Shown: piece after piece, positions 54,002-64,000 of the stretch
Position numbering within the stretch: the stretch's first letter is position 1
Layout: every line of letters starts with the position of its first letter
DNA from: Phreatobacter cathodiphilus
GTDB lineage: Bacteria > Pseudomonadota > Alphaproteobacteria > Rhizobiales > Phreatobacteraceae
Reading direction: 5' to 3'
Length of the DNA: 64,000 bases
Assembly (NCBI RefSeq): GCF_003008515.1
Contig: NZ_CP027668.1
Coordinates: 1,542,001 to 1,606,000, forward strand
Translations under genes and position numbers: made by a program
The notes under the pieces: model-generated
What the model saw: only the letters and a program-made list of their open reading frames with translations
What the model was told of the DNA's origin: nothing
Databases searched by the model: none

Positions 54002-55420
54002 ATGACCGTCGTCACCCGCTTCGCTCCCTCCCCGACGGGCTTCCTGCACATCGGCGGCGCGCGCACCGCCCTGTTCAACTGGCTCTATGCCAGGAAGACC
54101 GGCGGCAAGATGCTGCTGCGCATCGAGGACACCGACCGCCAGCGGTCGACCACCGAGGCGATCGACGCCATCCTCGACGGCCTGTCCTGGCTCGGCCTCG
54201 GCTGGGACGACCAGACCATCTATCAGTTCGCCCGCGCCGAGCGGCATGCCGAGGTGGCGCGCCAGTTGCTGGCCGCCGGGCGCGCCTATCACTGCTACGC
54301 CACCCCCGAGGAGCTCGACGAGATGCGGGCCCTCGCCATGAAGGAAGGCCGTCCGCCGCGTTATGACGGGCGCTGGCGCGACCGCGATCCCTCCGAGGCG
54401 CCCCCCGGCCTCAAGCCGGTGATCCGGCTGAAGGCCCGCCAGGACGGCGAGACCGTGGTGGACGACCTCGTCCAGGGCCGCGTCGTCATCCCCAACAAGG
54501 ACCTCGACGATCTCGTCCTGCTGCGCTCCGACGGCACGCCGACCTACATGCACGCGGTCGTCGTGGACGACCACGACATGGGCATCACCCACATCATCCG
54601 CGGCGTCGACCACCTGACCAATGCCGCACGTCAGACGCAGATCTACGAGGCGCTGGGCTGGCCGGTGCCGGCCATGGCCCATATCCCGCTGATCCATGGG
54701 CCGGACGGCGCCAAGCTCTCCAAGCGCCACGGGGCGCTGGGCGTCGAGCAGTACCGGGCGCTGGGCTACCTGCCGGAGGCGCTGCGCAACTATCTCGTGC
54801 GCCTCGGCTGGAGCCAGGGCGACAAGGAGTTCTTCTCCACCGAGGAGATGATCGAGGCCTTCGACCTCTCCGCCGTCGGCCGTTCGCCGGCGCGCTTCGA
54901 CTTCGCCAAGCTCGAGGCGGTGAACGGCCACTACATCCGTCACGCCGCGGACGACCGGCTGCTCGCCGCCATCGACGACATTCTGCCCCATATCGAGGGC
55001 GGGCCCGACATCGCCGCGGCGCTGACCCCCGCCCGCCGCGCCCAGGTGCTGAAGGCGATGCCCGGTATCAAGGAGCGCGCCAAGACCGTCCTCGAACTGA
55101 TCGACGGCGCCGGATTCATTCTGGCCAGCCGCCCGCTCGCCGTCGACGACAAGGCCGCCGCCCTGCTCTCGCCGGAGGCGCGCGGCCACCTCGCTGCGCT
55201 GCACGAGCGCCTCGCGGCCCTGCCCGAATGGACCGCTGCGGCGACCGATGCCGCGGTGCGGGCCGAGGCCGAGGCGCGCGGCGTCAAGCTCGGCATGCTC
55301 GCTCAGCCGCTGCGCGCGGCGCTGACCGGCCGCACCACGTCTCCCGGCATTTTCGACGTGCTGGAGGTGCTTGGCCGCGAAGAGAGCCTCGCCCGCATCG
55401 CCGACCAGATGCCGGCCTGA
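54002..55420 (+). CDS. gltX: Glutamyl-tRNA synthetase
   Basis: Class I synthetase of 472 residues. HIGH-like FLHIGGART at residues 14-22 and KMSKS-like K238-L-S-K-R242 are present. [10 protein letters not shown] and [18 protein letters not shown] are family segments. GGAAGA precedes ATG 54002. Many alphaproteobacteria have two GltX copies, one tuned to tRNA-Gln misacylation; which kind this is cannot be told here. Confidence 0.95.
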   Translation: MTVVTRFAPSPTGFLHIGGARTALFNWLYARKTGGKMLLRIEDTDRQRSTTEAIDAILDGLSWLGLGWDDQTIYQFARAERHAEVARQLLAAGRAYHCYATPEELDEMRALAMKEGRPPRYDGRWRDRDPSEAPPGLKPVIRLKARQDGETVVDDLVQGRVVIPNKDLDDLVLLRSDGTPTYMHAVVVDDHDMGITHIIRGVDHLTNAARQTQIYEALGWPVPAMAHIPLIHGPDGAKLSKRHGALGVEQYRALGYLPEALRNYLVRLGWSQGDKEFFSTEEMIEAFDLSAVGRSPARFDFAKLEAVNGHYIRHAADDRLLAAIDDILPHIEGGPDIAAALTPARRAQVLKAMPGIKERAKTVLELIDGAGFILASRPLAVDDKAAALLSPEARGHLAALHERLAALPEWTAAATDAAVRAEAEARGVKLGMLAQPLRAALTGRTTSPGIFDVLEVLGREESLARIADQMPA

Positions 55421-55572
55421 AGGCGTCATACCTATGTCGCACGGCGGGGCCTACGCAGCCCCACGTGCTTGCCGCATGGTCAAAAAGCGTCTATCCGGTC
55501 ATGACGGCGCGACGGGTGCTCTGCACCATGGGCGGGCACGCATATTCAGATAGGAAATTCAAGGGGTTGCCG

Positions 55573-56871
55573 ATGTCCGCAAGTGCAAAGACCGCGACAC
55601 TCACTCTTGGCGACAAGACCATCCCGCTGCCGATCTCCAACGGCACCGTCGGCCCGTCCACCGTCGATATCGGCAAGCTCTACGCCCAGACCGGTATGTT
55701 CACCTACGATCCCGGCTTCACCTCCACGGCGAGCTGCGAGAGCAAGATCACCTATATCGACGGCGACGAGGGCGTGCTCCTCTATCGCGGCTACCCGATC
55801 GAGCAGCTCGCCGAGCACGGCGACTTCCTTGAGACCTGCTACCTGCTGCTCTACGGGGACCTGCCGACCGCCGCCCAAAAGGCCGATTTCGACTACCGCG
55901 TCACGCACCACACCATGGTGCACGACCAGATGAGCCGCTTCTTCACCGGCTTCCGCCGCGATGCCCACCCGATGGCGGTGATGGTGGCGGCCGTCGGCGC
56001 CCTCTCGGCCTTCTACCACGACTCCATCGACATCGCCGACCCGCACCAGCGGATGATCTCCTCGATCCGCCTCGTGGCGAAGCTGCCGACCCTGGCCGCC
56101 ATGGCCTACAAGTACTCGATCGGCCAGCCTTTCGTGTATCCGCAGAACTCGCTCGACTACGCCTCGAACTTCCTGCGCATGTGCTTCTCCGTGCCGGCCG
56201 AGGAGTATAAGGCCAATCCGGTCCTCGCCCGCGCCATGGACCGCATCTTCATCCTCCACGCCGACCACGAGCAGAACGCCTCGACCTCGACCGTGCGCCT
56301 CGCCGGCTCGTCGGGCGCCAACCCCTTCGCCTGCATCGCCGCCGGCATCGCCTGCCTCTGGGGTCCGGCCCACGGCGGCGCCAACGAGGCCGCGCTGAAG
56401 ATGCTCGGCGAGATCGGCTCGGTGGAGAACATCCCGAAATTCGTCGCCAAGGCGAAGGACAAGAACGATCCCTTCCGCCTGATGGGCTTCGGCCACCGCG
56501 TCTACAAGAACTACGATCCGCGCGCCAAGATCATGCAGAAGACCTGCCACGAGGTCCTCGGCGAACTCGGCATCAAGGACGACCCCCTGCTCGACGTCGC
56601 GGTGGAGCTGGAGCGCATCGCCCTGTCGGACGAGTATTTCATCGAGAAGAAGCTCTATCCGAACATCGACTTCTATTCGGGCATCACCCTGAAGGCCATG
56701 GGCTTCCCGACCGACATGTTCACCGTGCTCTTCGCCCTCGCCCGCACCGTCGGCTGGATTGCCCAGTGGAAGGAGATGATCGAGGATCCGCAGCAGAAGA
56801 TCGGCCGCCCGCGTCAGCTCTATACGGGCGCGACGCGCCGCGACTATACGCCGATCTCCCGGCGCAAGTGA
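55573..56871 (+). CDS. gltA: Citrate synthase
   Basis: TCA-cycle enzyme condensing oxaloacetate and acetyl-CoA. It is 432 residues from ATG 55573 with AAGGGG seven bases upstream. Type II (Gram-negative) features: the N-terminal beta extension, catalytic His in [10 protein letters not shown] and [15 protein letters not shown], and the CoA/NADH-responsive region typical of this class. A terminator follows immediately and is shared with convergent lpxB. Confidence 0.97.
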   Translation: MSASAKTATLTLGDKTIPLPISNGTVGPSTVDIGKLYAQTGMFTYDPGFTSTASCESKITYIDGDEGVLLYRGYPIEQLAEHGDFLETCYLLLYGDLPTAAQKADFDYRVTHHTMVHDQMSRFFTGFRRDAHPMAVMVAAVGALSAFYHDSIDIADPHQRMISSIRLVAKLPTLAAMAYKYSIGQPFVYPQNSLDYASNFLRMCFSVPAEEYKANPVLARAMDRIFILHADHEQNASTSTVRLAGSSGANPFACIAAGIACLWGPAHGGANEAALKMLGEIGSVENIPKFVAKAKDKNDPFRLMGFGHRVYKNYDPRAKIMQKTCHEVLGELGIKDDPLLDVAVELERIALSDEYFIEKKLYPNIDFYSGITLKAMGFPTDMFTVLFALARTVGWIAQWKEMIEDPQQKIGRPRQLYTGATRRDYTPISRRK

Positions 56872-56900
56872 TCGCCGGCCATCCCGGTCACGACGTTCGG

Positions 56901-56923
56901 CGGGGCGCTTCGGCGCCCCGTTT
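56901..56923 (+). terminator. GC-rich terminator between gltA and lpxB
   Basis: An eight-base stem cggggcgc (56901-56908) / gcgccccg (56913-56920) with a ttcg tetraloop is followed by ttt (56921-56923). It lies between convergent genes; on the minus strand the hairpin would follow lpxB, although the U tract there is poor. Confidence 0.65.
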
Positions 56924-58077
56924 CATTGGGAGGCGGCGGCGAGGACGATCCGCGCCGCCTTGACGCTCGGCGCCTCGTCCGCAAAGCCCATGATGGCGTC
57001 GAGCCCGGCGAAGGCCTCGACCTGGCGCTGCCGTTCCGGCCCCTCGGCGATGATCGCCGCCAGCGCCGCCGAGACCGCCTCCACCGTCCCGTATTCCTGC
57101 AGGAATTCCGGCACCACCTTCTCGCCGATCACCAGGTTGGCGAGAACGGCCGTCTCCGCGGTGATCAGGCGGCGGGCGATCTGCGCCTCCAGCCAGCCGG
57201 TGCGATAGGCGACCACCTGGGGAACGCCGGCCACGGCGAGTTCCAGCGTCACCGTTCCTGAACAGGCGAGCGCGGCGCGCGCCGACCGGAAGGCGGCGAA
57301 CTTTTCGGCCTCCCCCTCGACGATGCGCGGCTTCACCGGCCAGGCCGACACCTCGCGGGCGATGAGGTCGCGATGCTGCGCCACCGCCGGCAGAACCCAG
57401 TCGATGGGGCCATGGCCAGCCTCCACCCGCGCCAGGACGGCGGCGTAGAGCGGCGACAGCCTGATGATCTCGTTGCGCCGGCTGCCGGGCAGCACGAGCA
57501 CCCGCGGCGGTGTCGCATCGCGCCGCAGCGCCTCCTCCGGCCCCGGCCTGATGTCCGCGAGCCGCTCGCTGATGGGATGGCCGACATAGGTGGTCGGCGG
57601 GCCGCCGAGCCTGCGGTGGACCTCCGGCTCGAAGGGCAGCAGCGCGAGGAGATGGTCGACATAGGGACGCATCTCCGCGGCGCGCCCCGGCCGCCAGGCC
57701 CAGACCGTCGGCGACACGTAGAAGACGATGGGAATGTCAGGTCGCGACCGGCGCACGTGCCGCGCCACGCGGCGGTTGAAGCCCGGCGCGTCGATCAGCA
57801 CCAGCACGGCCGGCGGCCGCTCGAGGATCGCCGCCACCGTCTCGCGGATGCGCCTCAGCACCCGGGGGATGTGGACGATGATGGAGGTGAGGCCGAACAG
57901 GGCGATCTCGGCCATGGGAAAGCGCGAGGCGAGACCGCGGGCCTCCATGCGCCGGCCCCCGACCCCGCGGAAGGCGACCGGGCCGCCATGGCCCGCCACC
58001 ACGGCATCCATCAGGTGCGCGCCGAGTTGGTCGCCCGATTCCTCCCCCGCCACGATGAAGACGTCGAGCGCGCTCAT
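56923..58077 (-). CDS. lpxB: Lipid-A-disaccharide synthase
   Basis: Glycosyltransferase (GT19) of 384 residues that joins UDP-2,3-diacylglucosamine and lipid X to make the lipid A disaccharide. It has IVAGEESGDQLGAHLMDAV at the N-terminus, FYVSPTVWAWRPGR, PGSRRNEI and CSGTVTLELAVAGVPQVVAYR. The ATG at 58077 overlaps the lpxI stop (ATGA). It is last in the bamA-lpxD-fabZ-lpxA-lpxI-lpxB operon. Confidence 0.97.
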   Translation of the reverse strand: MSALDVFIVAGEESGDQLGAHLMDAVVAGHGGPVAFRGVGGRRMEARGLASRFPMAEIALFGLTSIIVHIPRVLRRIRETVAAILERPPAVLVLIDAPGFNRRVARHVRRSRPDIPIVFYVSPTVWAWRPGRAAEMRPYVDHLLALLPFEPEVHRRLGGPPTTYVGHPISERLADIRPGPEEALRRDATPPRVLVLPGSRRNEIIRLSPLYAAVLARVEAGHGPIDWVLPAVAQHRDLIAREVSAWPVKPRIVEGEAEKFAAFRSARAALACSGTVTLELAVAGVPQVVAYRTGWLEAQIARRLITAETAVLANLVIGEKVVPEFLQEYGTVEAVSAALAAIIAEGPERQRQVEAFAGLDAIMGFADEAPSVKAARIVLAAASQ

Positions 58078-58925
58078 GGCGTCTCGCCGGCCGAGACGCC
58101 CGTGACGAAGAGCCCGTGCCGGTCGGCGAGGCGGATGACTTCCTGCACGTCGACCACCAGCGTCGAACCGGCAACCACAGCGATGCCCTTGAGCCCGGCA
58201 GCGGCGGCCTTGGCCACTGTCCCCGGGCCGATGGCCGGCATGTCGATGCGCCGGTCCTGTTCGGGTTTCGGCGCCTTCACGAGGATGCCGCTGCCGCGAG
58301 GCCACTTCAGCCGCCCGGCGGCGAGCATGGTGGCGCAGCGATCGAGCATCCCGTCCGTACCCTCTGCGCCCTCCACGGCGACGATGCGGCGGCTGCCGAT
58401 CACCATGCCCTGGCCGACATCGTAGGGGCCGAGGGCGGCAATGGCCTGGCGTGCCAGCGCGATGTCCTCCTCGTCGGCCTCGGACGGCCGCAGCGCCCCG
58501 AGCGGCCCCTTGGGCATCAACAGTTCCGGGGCGACCTCGTGCGCGCCGAGCAGGCGAAACCCGTGGCGCTCGAAAATGCCGGCAATACCGCGCAGGAGAT
58601 GGTCGTCGCCGCCGCGAAACAGCCGCACGATGTCCGGCAGCACGCGCAGGCCGCCGAGATCGGGAACCGTGGTCCAGAGGTTCGGCCGCACCAGGGAGCC
58701 GATCAGCACGAGGTCGCGGCATCCGGCCTTCTTGGCCTGGGCCACCATGGCGCCGAACTGGCCGATGCCGATCCAGGCATGGGGATAGGCCTCGAGATCC
58801 GGCCCGGCGATCCCCTTGAGCAGCAGGGCGAAGACGGGGCGCCCCTGGGCGGTGGCCGCCCGCGCCAGCGCCAGGGGAAAGCTCCCCGCTCCCGCGATGA
58901 TGCCGAGCGGGCCGGTCTCACTCAT
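58074..58925 (-). CDS. lpxI: UDP-2,3-diacylglucosamine diphosphatase LpxI
   Basis: The alphaproteobacterial alternative to LpxH, 283 residues (DUF1009). It has GIIAGAGSFPLALARAA at the N-terminus and MPAIGPGTVAKAAAAGLKGIAVVAGSTLV near the C-terminus. It hydrolyses UDP-2,3-diacylglucosamine to lipid X and UMP. Its start overlaps the lpxA stop by 8 bp and its stop overlaps the lpxB start. Confidence 0.96.
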   Translation of the reverse strand: MSETGPLGIIAGAGSFPLALARAATAQGRPVFALLLKGIAGPDLEAYPHAWIGIGQFGAMVAQAKKAGCRDLVLIGSLVRPNLWTTVPDLGGLRVLPDIVRLFRGGDDHLLRGIAGIFERHGFRLLGAHEVAPELLMPKGPLGALRPSEADEEDIALARQAIAALGPYDVGQGMVIGSRRIVAVEGAEGTDGMLDRCATMLAAGRLKWPRGSGILVKAPKPEQDRRIDMPAIGPGTVAKAAAAGLKGIAVVAGSTLVVDVQEVIRLADRHGLFVTGVSAGETP

Positions 58926-59769
58926 CGGCGGCGGTGGGCCCCGTCCCGGCCACCCGGGTCTTCTTCGGCGCGGCCATCATCACCGGCCGCTTCTCGCCGG
59001 CCTCGATGAAGGCGATGAGGCGTCCGGCGGCGGGATGGTCGCGATAGGCCGCCGTGGCGTCGGCGAGACGCTCGGCGAAAGTGCCGACGCCGTAGAACAG
59101 CGTCTCGTAGCAGGCGCGCACCGTGCGGACGTCGTCGCGGCTGAGGCCGCGCCGCTTCATGCCGACGACGTTGAGGCCGATCAGCTCGCCCGAGGTGCCG
59201 TTGGCGCCGAAGGCCATGCCGTAGGGGATGACGTCGTCCTTCACGCCGGTGACGCCGCCCACCATGGCGAAATCGCCGATGCGGGTGAACTGGTGCACCG
59301 CGCAGAGCCCACCGAGGAAGACGTAATCGCCGACCTTCACATGGCCGCCGAGGGTCGCCGCATTGGCGAAGATGACGTTGTTGCCGACCCGGCAGTCATG
59401 GGCGACATGGGCATAGGCCATGAGGAAGCAGCGGTCGCCAAGCACGGTGGCGCCGGTCTTCGGCGTGCCGCGGTTGATGGTCACGCTCTCGCGGATGACG
59501 CAGTCCTCGCCGATGCTCGCCGTCGTCGGCTCGCCCTTGTAGGAGAGATCCTGCGGCGCCGTGCCGATGGAGGCGAAGGGAAAGACCTCGCTGCGGGCGC
59601 CGATGCTCGTGTGGCCGTCCACATTGACGTGGGAGTGGAGCGTCACCCCGTCGCCGAGCTCCACATCCGGCCCCACGGTGCAGAAGGGGCCGACGCGGAC
59701 CCCCTGCCCCAGCCGGGCCGCGGGGGCCACATAGGCCAGGGGATGGATCTCGGTGGCGCGGCTCGTCAT
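58918..59769 (-). CDS. lpxA: UDP-N-acetylglucosamine acyltransferase LpxA
   Basis: First enzyme of lipid A synthesis, 283 residues. Left-handed beta-helix hexapeptide repeats run through about residues 1-190, with the catalytic His in MAYAHVAHDCRVGNNVIFAN and GGLCAVHQFTRIG. The C-terminal helical domain (IGLNVVGMKRRGLSRDDVR) is present. It lies 3 bp downstream of fabZ. Confidence 0.97.
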   Translation of the reverse strand: MTSRATEIHPLAYVAPAARLGQGVRVGPFCTVGPDVELGDGVTLHSHVNVDGHTSIGARSEVFPFASIGTAPQDLSYKGEPTTASIGEDCVIRESVTINRGTPKTGATVLGDRCFLMAYAHVAHDCRVGNNVIFANAATLGGHVKVGDYVFLGGLCAVHQFTRIGDFAMVGGVTGVKDDVIPYGMAFGANGTSGELIGLNVVGMKRRGLSRDDVRTVRACYETLFYGVGTFAERLADATAAYRDHPAAGRLIAFIEAGEKRPVMMAAPKKTRVAGTGPTAADE

Positions 59770-59772
59770 GGG

Positions 59773-60228
59773 TCAGGCGTCCGCCAGCATGGCCGAAAGT
59801 TCGGCCTCCGCGACCAGCTTGCCGTCGACCTTGGCCTCGCCGCGGTAGAACCAGATGTTACGCTTCTTGGCGATCTTCGTCATGTGATACTCGATCCGGT
59901 CACCGGGGGTCACCGGCTTGCGAAACTTGGCCTTGTCGATGGTCATGAAGAAGACGAGCTTGCCGGTCCCGCCCACCGAGGTGAGCGCCATGACGCCGCC
60001 GGTCTGGGCCATGCCCTCGATCATCAGCACGCCGGGCATGATCGGATTGCCCGGAAAATGGCCCATGAACTGCGGCTCGTTGGCGGTGACGTTCTTGATG
60101 CCGATGCCGAACTCGTCGCCGCGGATGTCGACGATCTTGTCGATGAGCAGGAACGGATAGCGGTGCGGCAGCACGCTGAGGATCTTCTGGATGCCGGCCG
60201 TATCGATGCTGGTCGTCGTCTCGTTCAT
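59773..60228 (-). CDS. fabZ: 3-Hydroxyacyl-ACP dehydratase FabZ
   Basis: Hotdog-fold dehydratase of 151 residues for fatty-acid elongation. It has [11 protein letters not shown], catalytic H57 in [12 protein letters not shown] and E71 in MIEGMAQ. The start ATG 60228 fits the family N-terminus ([13 protein letters not shown]). It is placed between lpxD and lpxA as in most Gram-negative bacteria, balancing acyl supply between phospholipid and lipid A. Confidence 0.97.
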   Translation of the reverse strand: MNETTTSIDTAGIQKILSVLPHRYPFLLIDKIVDIRGDEFGIGIKNVTANEPQFMGHFPGNPIMPGVLMIEGMAQTGGVMALTSVGGTGKLVFFMTIDKAKFRKPVTPGDRIEYHMTKIAKKRNIWFYRGEAKVDGKLVAEAELSAMLADA

Positions 60229-60230
60229 CG

Positions 60231-61289
60231 TCAGGAAGCCCCCTCGTCCCTGTCGGCAGGCCGGGCACGGGCCAGCCGTTCCACCGCGGCGATCTCGCGG
60301 AACCACTCCCTCACCGGCTTGGCCGGCCGGCCGCCCCAGCGCGCCCCGTCGGGCACATCATCCTTGACGATGGAGGTGGCGGCAATCTGCGCCCCGCTGC
60401 CGATCGTCACGTGGTTGTTCACCCCGACCTGGCCGCCCAGCATGACGAAGTCCCCGAGCCGGGCCGAGCCGGAAATGCCCACCTGGCTGACGATGACGCA
60501 ATGGCGTCCGATCTCGACGTTGTGGGCGATCTGCACGAGGTTGTCGATCTTGGTGCCCTCACCCACCACCGTGTCCAGCACATGGCCCCGGTCGACGGTC
60601 GAATTGGCGCCGATCTCCACGTCGTCCTGGATGATGACGCGGCCGACCTGCGGCACCTTGGCGTGCTTGACCCGCCCGAGTTCGAAGCCGAAGCCGTCCT
60701 GGCCGACGCGCACCCCGGCATGGAGGATGACGCGGTTGCCCACCAGCGCGTGGACCAGCGAGACATGGGGGCCGATCGCGCAATCGCGTCCGATCCTCAC
60801 GCCCGGCCCGACGACGCAGCCCGCCGCCAGCAAGGTGCCGGAGCCGACCTCGGCCTGCGGGCCGACGACCACGCCGGGATCGACCACCACGCCGGGTTCG
60901 AGCCGCGCCGAGGGATGAATCATGGCGCCCGGCGATATGCCCGTGGCGCCGAACAGGGATTGCGGCCGCAGCGCCTGCGGATAGAGCTTGCGCGACACCT
61001 GGACGAAGGCCGCATGCGGGTGCGGCACGACGATGGCCGCGACCCCCGCCGGCACGAGGTCCCGCTGCCTTGCGGACACCAGACAGGCCGCCGCCCGCGT
61101 CGCCGCGAGCTGGTCGCCGTATTTCGGATTGTCGAGGAAGGTGAGGCTGTCGGCGGCCGCGTTGGACAGCGCCGAGACGCGGCCGATGACGCGATCGCCG
61201 TCGCCGCCGGCCCATTCGGCCTTCAGAAAAGCCGCGACCGAGGCGACGGTCATCGCCTCGGCCGGAACGAGGAACTGGGGTTCCGTCAT
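60231..61289 (-). CDS. lpxD: UDP-3-O-acylglucosamine N-acyltransferase LpxD
   Basis: Third acylation-stage enzyme of lipid A synthesis, 352 residues. The N-terminal substrate-binding domain (about 1-100) is followed by hexapeptide repeats with [19 protein letters not shown] and [13 protein letters not shown], which contains the catalytic His. The C-terminal helix ends near 345. I prefer ATG 61289 (MTEPQFLVP), matching the family start; ATG 61295 two codons upstream is possible. It is followed by fabZ after 2 bp and preceded by bamA after 50 bp. Confidence 0.95.
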   Translation of the reverse strand: MTEPQFLVPAEAMTVASVAAFLKAEWAGGDGDRVIGRVSALSNAAADSLTFLDNPKYGDQLAATRAAACLVSARQRDLVPAGVAAIVVPHPHAAFVQVSRKLYPQALRPQSLFGATGISPGAMIHPSARLEPGVVVDPGVVVGPQAEVGSGTLLAAGCVVGPGVRIGRDCAIGPHVSLVHALVGNRVILHAGVRVGQDGFGFELGRVKHAKVPQVGRVIIQDDVEIGANSTVDRGHVLDTVVGEGTKIDNLVQIAHNVEIGRHCVIVSQVGISGSARLGDFVMLGGQVGVNNHVTIGSGAQIAATSIVKDDVPDGARWGGRPAKPVREWFREIAAVERLARARPADRDEGAS

Positions 61290-61339
61290 GATCATCCCGC
61301 CAGGGACCGCAGCGCCCCTGGCTCCAGGGACGCCGTCGG

Positions 61340-63913
61340 TCAGAATCGCGTGCCGCCCGAGAAGCGGAAGGCCTGCGTCTGGTCGCCCCTCGCCTTGGAC
61401 AGGACGAAGGAATAATCGAAGCGGATCGGGCCGAAGGGCGAGTTCCACAAGAGGCCGACACCGACGGACGAGCGGATCTTGTGGGCGTCCGATCCGTCGA
61501 GCGTGACAGGAAGAACGGCGCCGCCCGTATTGTACGAGGTGATGCCGCTGTAGCCCCAGACCGAGCCGGCATCCGCATAGAGGGCGCCGCGCATGCCGAA
61601 ATCCTTCGGCAGGAAGGTGATCGGGAAGGTCACCTCGGCGGAAGCGCCCCAGTACATGGTGCCGCCCACCGCGTCGGCCGCCCGGTCTAGACCCACGCCG
61701 GCCGCGGCGTTGCGAATGGCGAAGTCACGCGGGCCGATACCGGCGGTCTGGAAGCCGCGGACGAGCTCGGGGCCCATGAAGAACTGGTCCACCGAGTCGA
61801 GCTTGCCGCCGAGGCCGGCGATGTGGCCGCCCTGGACGCGCAGCATGGCGATCCACTCGTTGGTCAGGTCGTGATAGTAGCGCGCGTCACCCGTGGTGCG
61901 GATGAAGCGGGCGTTGCCGCCGACGCCCGCCACGTCCTGGCGCAGCTCGGCATAGAGGCCCTGGCTCGGGTTGATGGCGCGATCGAGGTTCGAATAGATC
62001 AGCGAGTAGCCCAGCATCGAGATGAAGCGGGTCCTGCCGTTGATCGCCCGCAGCGCCGACGACACTTCGCCGTCGTGCAAGCAGCTGTAGGGCGTGCCCG
62101 TGACCGTCGTGCCCACGCTGCCGTCCGCCTGCACATAGGCCGGGCCGACCGCCGTGCCGGCCGCGAGGGCCCGCGGGTCGGTCGCCTCGTAATAGGAGAT
62201 GGTGCCGTTGTTGTTGTACTGGGTCAGCGCGCCGCCATAACCCGTGTAGCAGTTAACCTGATCGTCGTTGATCCGGATCCGCTGCGATACCGCGCTGTAA
62301 CGCAGCTGCACCGCGAACTGCTCGGTGATCGGGATGCCCAGGCGCAGAGTGCCGCCGTAAGAGGTCGACTCGTAGGGCTGGTAGGTGGCGCGGCTGGTGT
62401 GCCGGTAGAACAGGTCGAAGCCGCCCGACAGACGGTAGTCCATCAGGAAGGGCTCGGTGAAGGAGAAGTTCACGCCGCGCGAGCGCTGGCCGAACATGCC
62501 GCCGAGGCGGACGAACTGGCCGCGGCCGAGGAAGTTGCGCTCCTCCACCGAAGCCTCGGCGATGAAGCCGTCGGCGGTGGAGTAGCCGCCGGCGATGGAG
62601 AAGGCGCCCGTCGGCTGGTCCTGAACCTCGACGTTGACGATGACGCGGTCGGCGGCCGAACCCGGCTCGGTGGTGATCTTCACTTCCTTGAAGAAGCCGA
62701 GGTTCTTCAGGCGGCGCTCGGCGCGGTCCACCAGCACGCGGTTGTAGGCATCGCCCTCCGCCATGTCGAACTCGCGGCGGATGACGCGGTCCTGGGTGCG
62801 GGTGTTGCCGCGCACGTTGATGCGCTCGACGTAGACGCGGGGGCCTTCCTCGACGACGTAGACGAGGTTGACGGTCAGGGTCGAGGGATCGCGCTCGCCG
62901 CGGGGGCGGACAGAGGCGAAGGCATAGCCGCGGCGGGCGACCTCGAGGGTCACGTCCTCGAGCGTCTTGTCGACGAGTTCGACATTGTAGACCGCGCCCG
63001 GCTGGGTCTTCACGGCACCGCGCAGCGTGGCGCCGTCGACGTCGCGGATGTTCGACTGAACGTCGACCGCGCCGATCCGGTACTGCGGACCTTCCTCGAT
63101 CTCGATCGTGATGTTGAACGTGTTGGCGGCCTGGTCGAAATCGGCGCGCGCCGAGAGGATGCGCATGTCGACGTAGCCGGCGCGCAGATACAGGCGGCGG
63201 ATCGCCTCCTGATCGGCATTGAGGCGGTCGGCGTCATAGACGTCGTTCGACTTCAGCCAGGACAGGATGCCGGTCTCGGCGGTCGACATCACGTCGAGCA
63301 GGCGCTGGCGGCCGAAGGCGTTGTTGCCGACGAAATTGATGGCCCGGACGCCGGCCTTCTTGCCCTCGGTGATCTCGAAGACGAGGTCGACACGGCCGTT
63401 CGGCTGTTCGATGGTCTTCGGAACGATCTCGACCTCGTAGCGGCCGGTGCGGCGATAGACGTCGTAGAGGCGCTGGGTATCGGACTGGACCGTGGCGCGG
63501 GAGAAGGTGCCGCGAGCGCGGGACTCGATCTCGCCCTGCAGCTGCTCGGTCTTCAGGCGGCGGTTGCCCTCGAAGACGACGCGGTTGATCACTTCGTTCT
63601 CGGAAACCTGGACGACCAGGCGGCCCCCCTGGCGGCTCACCCGCACATCGCGGAACAGGCCGGTCGCGTACATGGCCTTGATGGCCTCGTCGACGCGGGC
63701 GGCGGTCAGCGGCTCACCCGGGCCGGTGCGGAAATAGGAGCGGACCGTATCCGCCTCGATGCGGCGGTTGCCCTGCACGACGATGCCGCTCGCCGACTGC
63801 GCATTCACCTCAGTCGAGAGCACCATGCCCGCGGATGTGGCCATCACCAGGCCCACCGCGGTCATCGTCCCTGCGATCACGACCGTTCGGACCGTCCGAG
63901 CGAAAGAAGTCAT
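61340..63913 (-). CDS. bamA: Outer membrane protein assembly factor BamA
   Basis: Central Omp85 component of the outer-membrane beta-barrel assembly machine, 857 residues. A signal peptide (residues 1-39, VNAQ) is followed by five POTRA domains (about 42-430), then a 16-strand barrel. The conserved L6 motif VRGF is in [12 protein letters not shown], and the chain ends in the C-terminal Phe (FSGGTRF). An extracellular-loop insertion between strands carries two cysteines (C555, C611), which could form a disulfide. It heads the operon toward lpxD. The 87 bp beyond it to the window end hold no recognisable gene. Confidence 0.97.
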   Translation of the reverse strand: MTSFARTVRTVVIAGTMTAVGLVMATSAGMVLSTEVNAQSASGIVVQGNRRIEADTVRSYFRTGPGEPLTAARVDEAIKAMYATGLFRDVRVSRQGGRLVVQVSENEVINRVVFEGNRRLKTEQLQGEIESRARGTFSRATVQSDTQRLYDVYRRTGRYEVEIVPKTIEQPNGRVDLVFEITEGKKAGVRAINFVGNNAFGRQRLLDVMSTAETGILSWLKSNDVYDADRLNADQEAIRRLYLRAGYVDMRILSARADFDQAANTFNITIEIEEGPQYRIGAVDVQSNIRDVDGATLRGAVKTQPGAVYNVELVDKTLEDVTLEVARRGYAFASVRPRGERDPSTLTVNLVYVVEEGPRVYVERINVRGNTRTQDRVIRREFDMAEGDAYNRVLVDRAERRLKNLGFFKEVKITTEPGSAADRVIVNVEVQDQPTGAFSIAGGYSTADGFIAEASVEERNFLGRGQFVRLGGMFGQRSRGVNFSFTEPFLMDYRLSGGFDLFYRHTSRATYQPYESTSYGGTLRLGIPITEQFAVQLRYSAVSQRIRINDDQVNCYTGYGGALTQYNNNGTISYYEATDPRALAAGTAVGPAYVQADGSVGTTVTGTPYSCLHDGEVSSALRAINGRTRFISMLGYSLIYSNLDRAINPSQGLYAELRQDVAGVGGNARFIRTTGDARYYHDLTNEWIAMLRVQGGHIAGLGGKLDSVDQFFMGPELVRGFQTAGIGPRDFAIRNAAAGVGLDRAADAVGGTMYWGASAEVTFPITFLPKDFGMRGALYADAGSVWGYSGITSYNTGGAVLPVTLDGSDAHKIRSSVGVGLLWNSPFGPIRFDYSFVLSKARGDQTQAFRFSGGTRF

Positions 63914-64000
63914 GAAGCACGCGCCTGTCTGTTTGGTATGTCGGTTTCACGCGAACGCGAACCACCCGTGGATTCCGCCCGGGCGACACGCTTGTAGCCG

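Noticed and set aside
55228-55572. N-terminal extension of citrate synthase into the gltX end
   Set aside because: The ATG at 55573 has a good ribosome binding site and gives the family-typical N-terminus; the extension overlaps gltX coding sequence.
61823-63997. 724-codon open frame opposite bamA reaching the window end
   Set aside because: Shadow of bamA, with low-complexity Val/Asp/Arg-rich translation and no domain.

Overview
The window looks like a chromosomal segment of a high-GC alphaproteobacterium, most likely of the order Hyphomicrobiales (Rhizobiales). The main evidence is gene order: dusB-ntrB-ntrC-ntrY-ntrX followed by hfq-hflX, a fused ispDF, the lipid A set bamA-lpxD-fabZ-lpxA-lpxI-lpxB facing gltA, a phosphatidylcholine synthase, and LexA boxes of the alphaproteobacterial GTTC-N7-GTTC type. 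No rRNA, CRISPR array, transposase or phage gene is visible. One tRNA gene, tRNA-Ser(UGA), is present.

Layout. Positions 1-5200 hold the 5' part of rimO, a small exported YRPY-repeat protein, tRNA-Ser, an AraC regulator with an adjacent short-chain dehydrogenase, a small membrane protein and the cell-wall lipoprotein RlpA. Positions 5246-11308 are a tight co-directional run: D,D-carboxypeptidase, tmk, holB, metG, tatD and a PhnP-like metallo-hydrolase. Positions 11309-12752 look like an accessory insert with an exported Cys-containing protein of unknown function. Then mazG faces hflX-hfq, an aminotransferase and the nitrogen two-component systems NtrYX and NtrBC with dusB (to 24422). Positions 24565-28205 carry ispDF and cinA against ratA, a P-loop kinase and lipA.

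A second accessory patch (28206-29713) encodes an unknown lipoprotein and a small unknown protein. It is followed by a six-gene purine-catabolism operon, uraH-xdhA-xdhB-xdhC-puuD-allC (37301 to 29723, minus strand). The operon would take hypoxanthine or xanthine to urate, urate to hydroxyisourate through a membrane cytochrome c-type urate oxidase, and allantoate onward to release ammonia; allantoinase and OHCU decarboxylase are not in the window. Next come a SulP anion transporter, pcsA, a UbiH-type hydroxylase, an AEC transporter, hspQ, a Chloroflexus-type malyl-CoA lyase, an IalB-like protein, and a YejA-like solute-binding protein translationally coupled to a degenerate adenylate-forming protein.

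Positions 48388-56871 hold a DsbA-family protein, moaC-moeA, lexA with two LexA boxes in its promoter, comEC, gltX and gltA. The window closes with the outer-membrane biogenesis operon (63913 to 56923, minus strand).

Most of the window is ordinary core genome. The parts least explained by known biology are the two accessory patches, the degenerate AMP-ligase coupled to a peptide-binding protein, and several repeated short motifs in intergenic gaps. I did not find a convincing new defence or mobile system.
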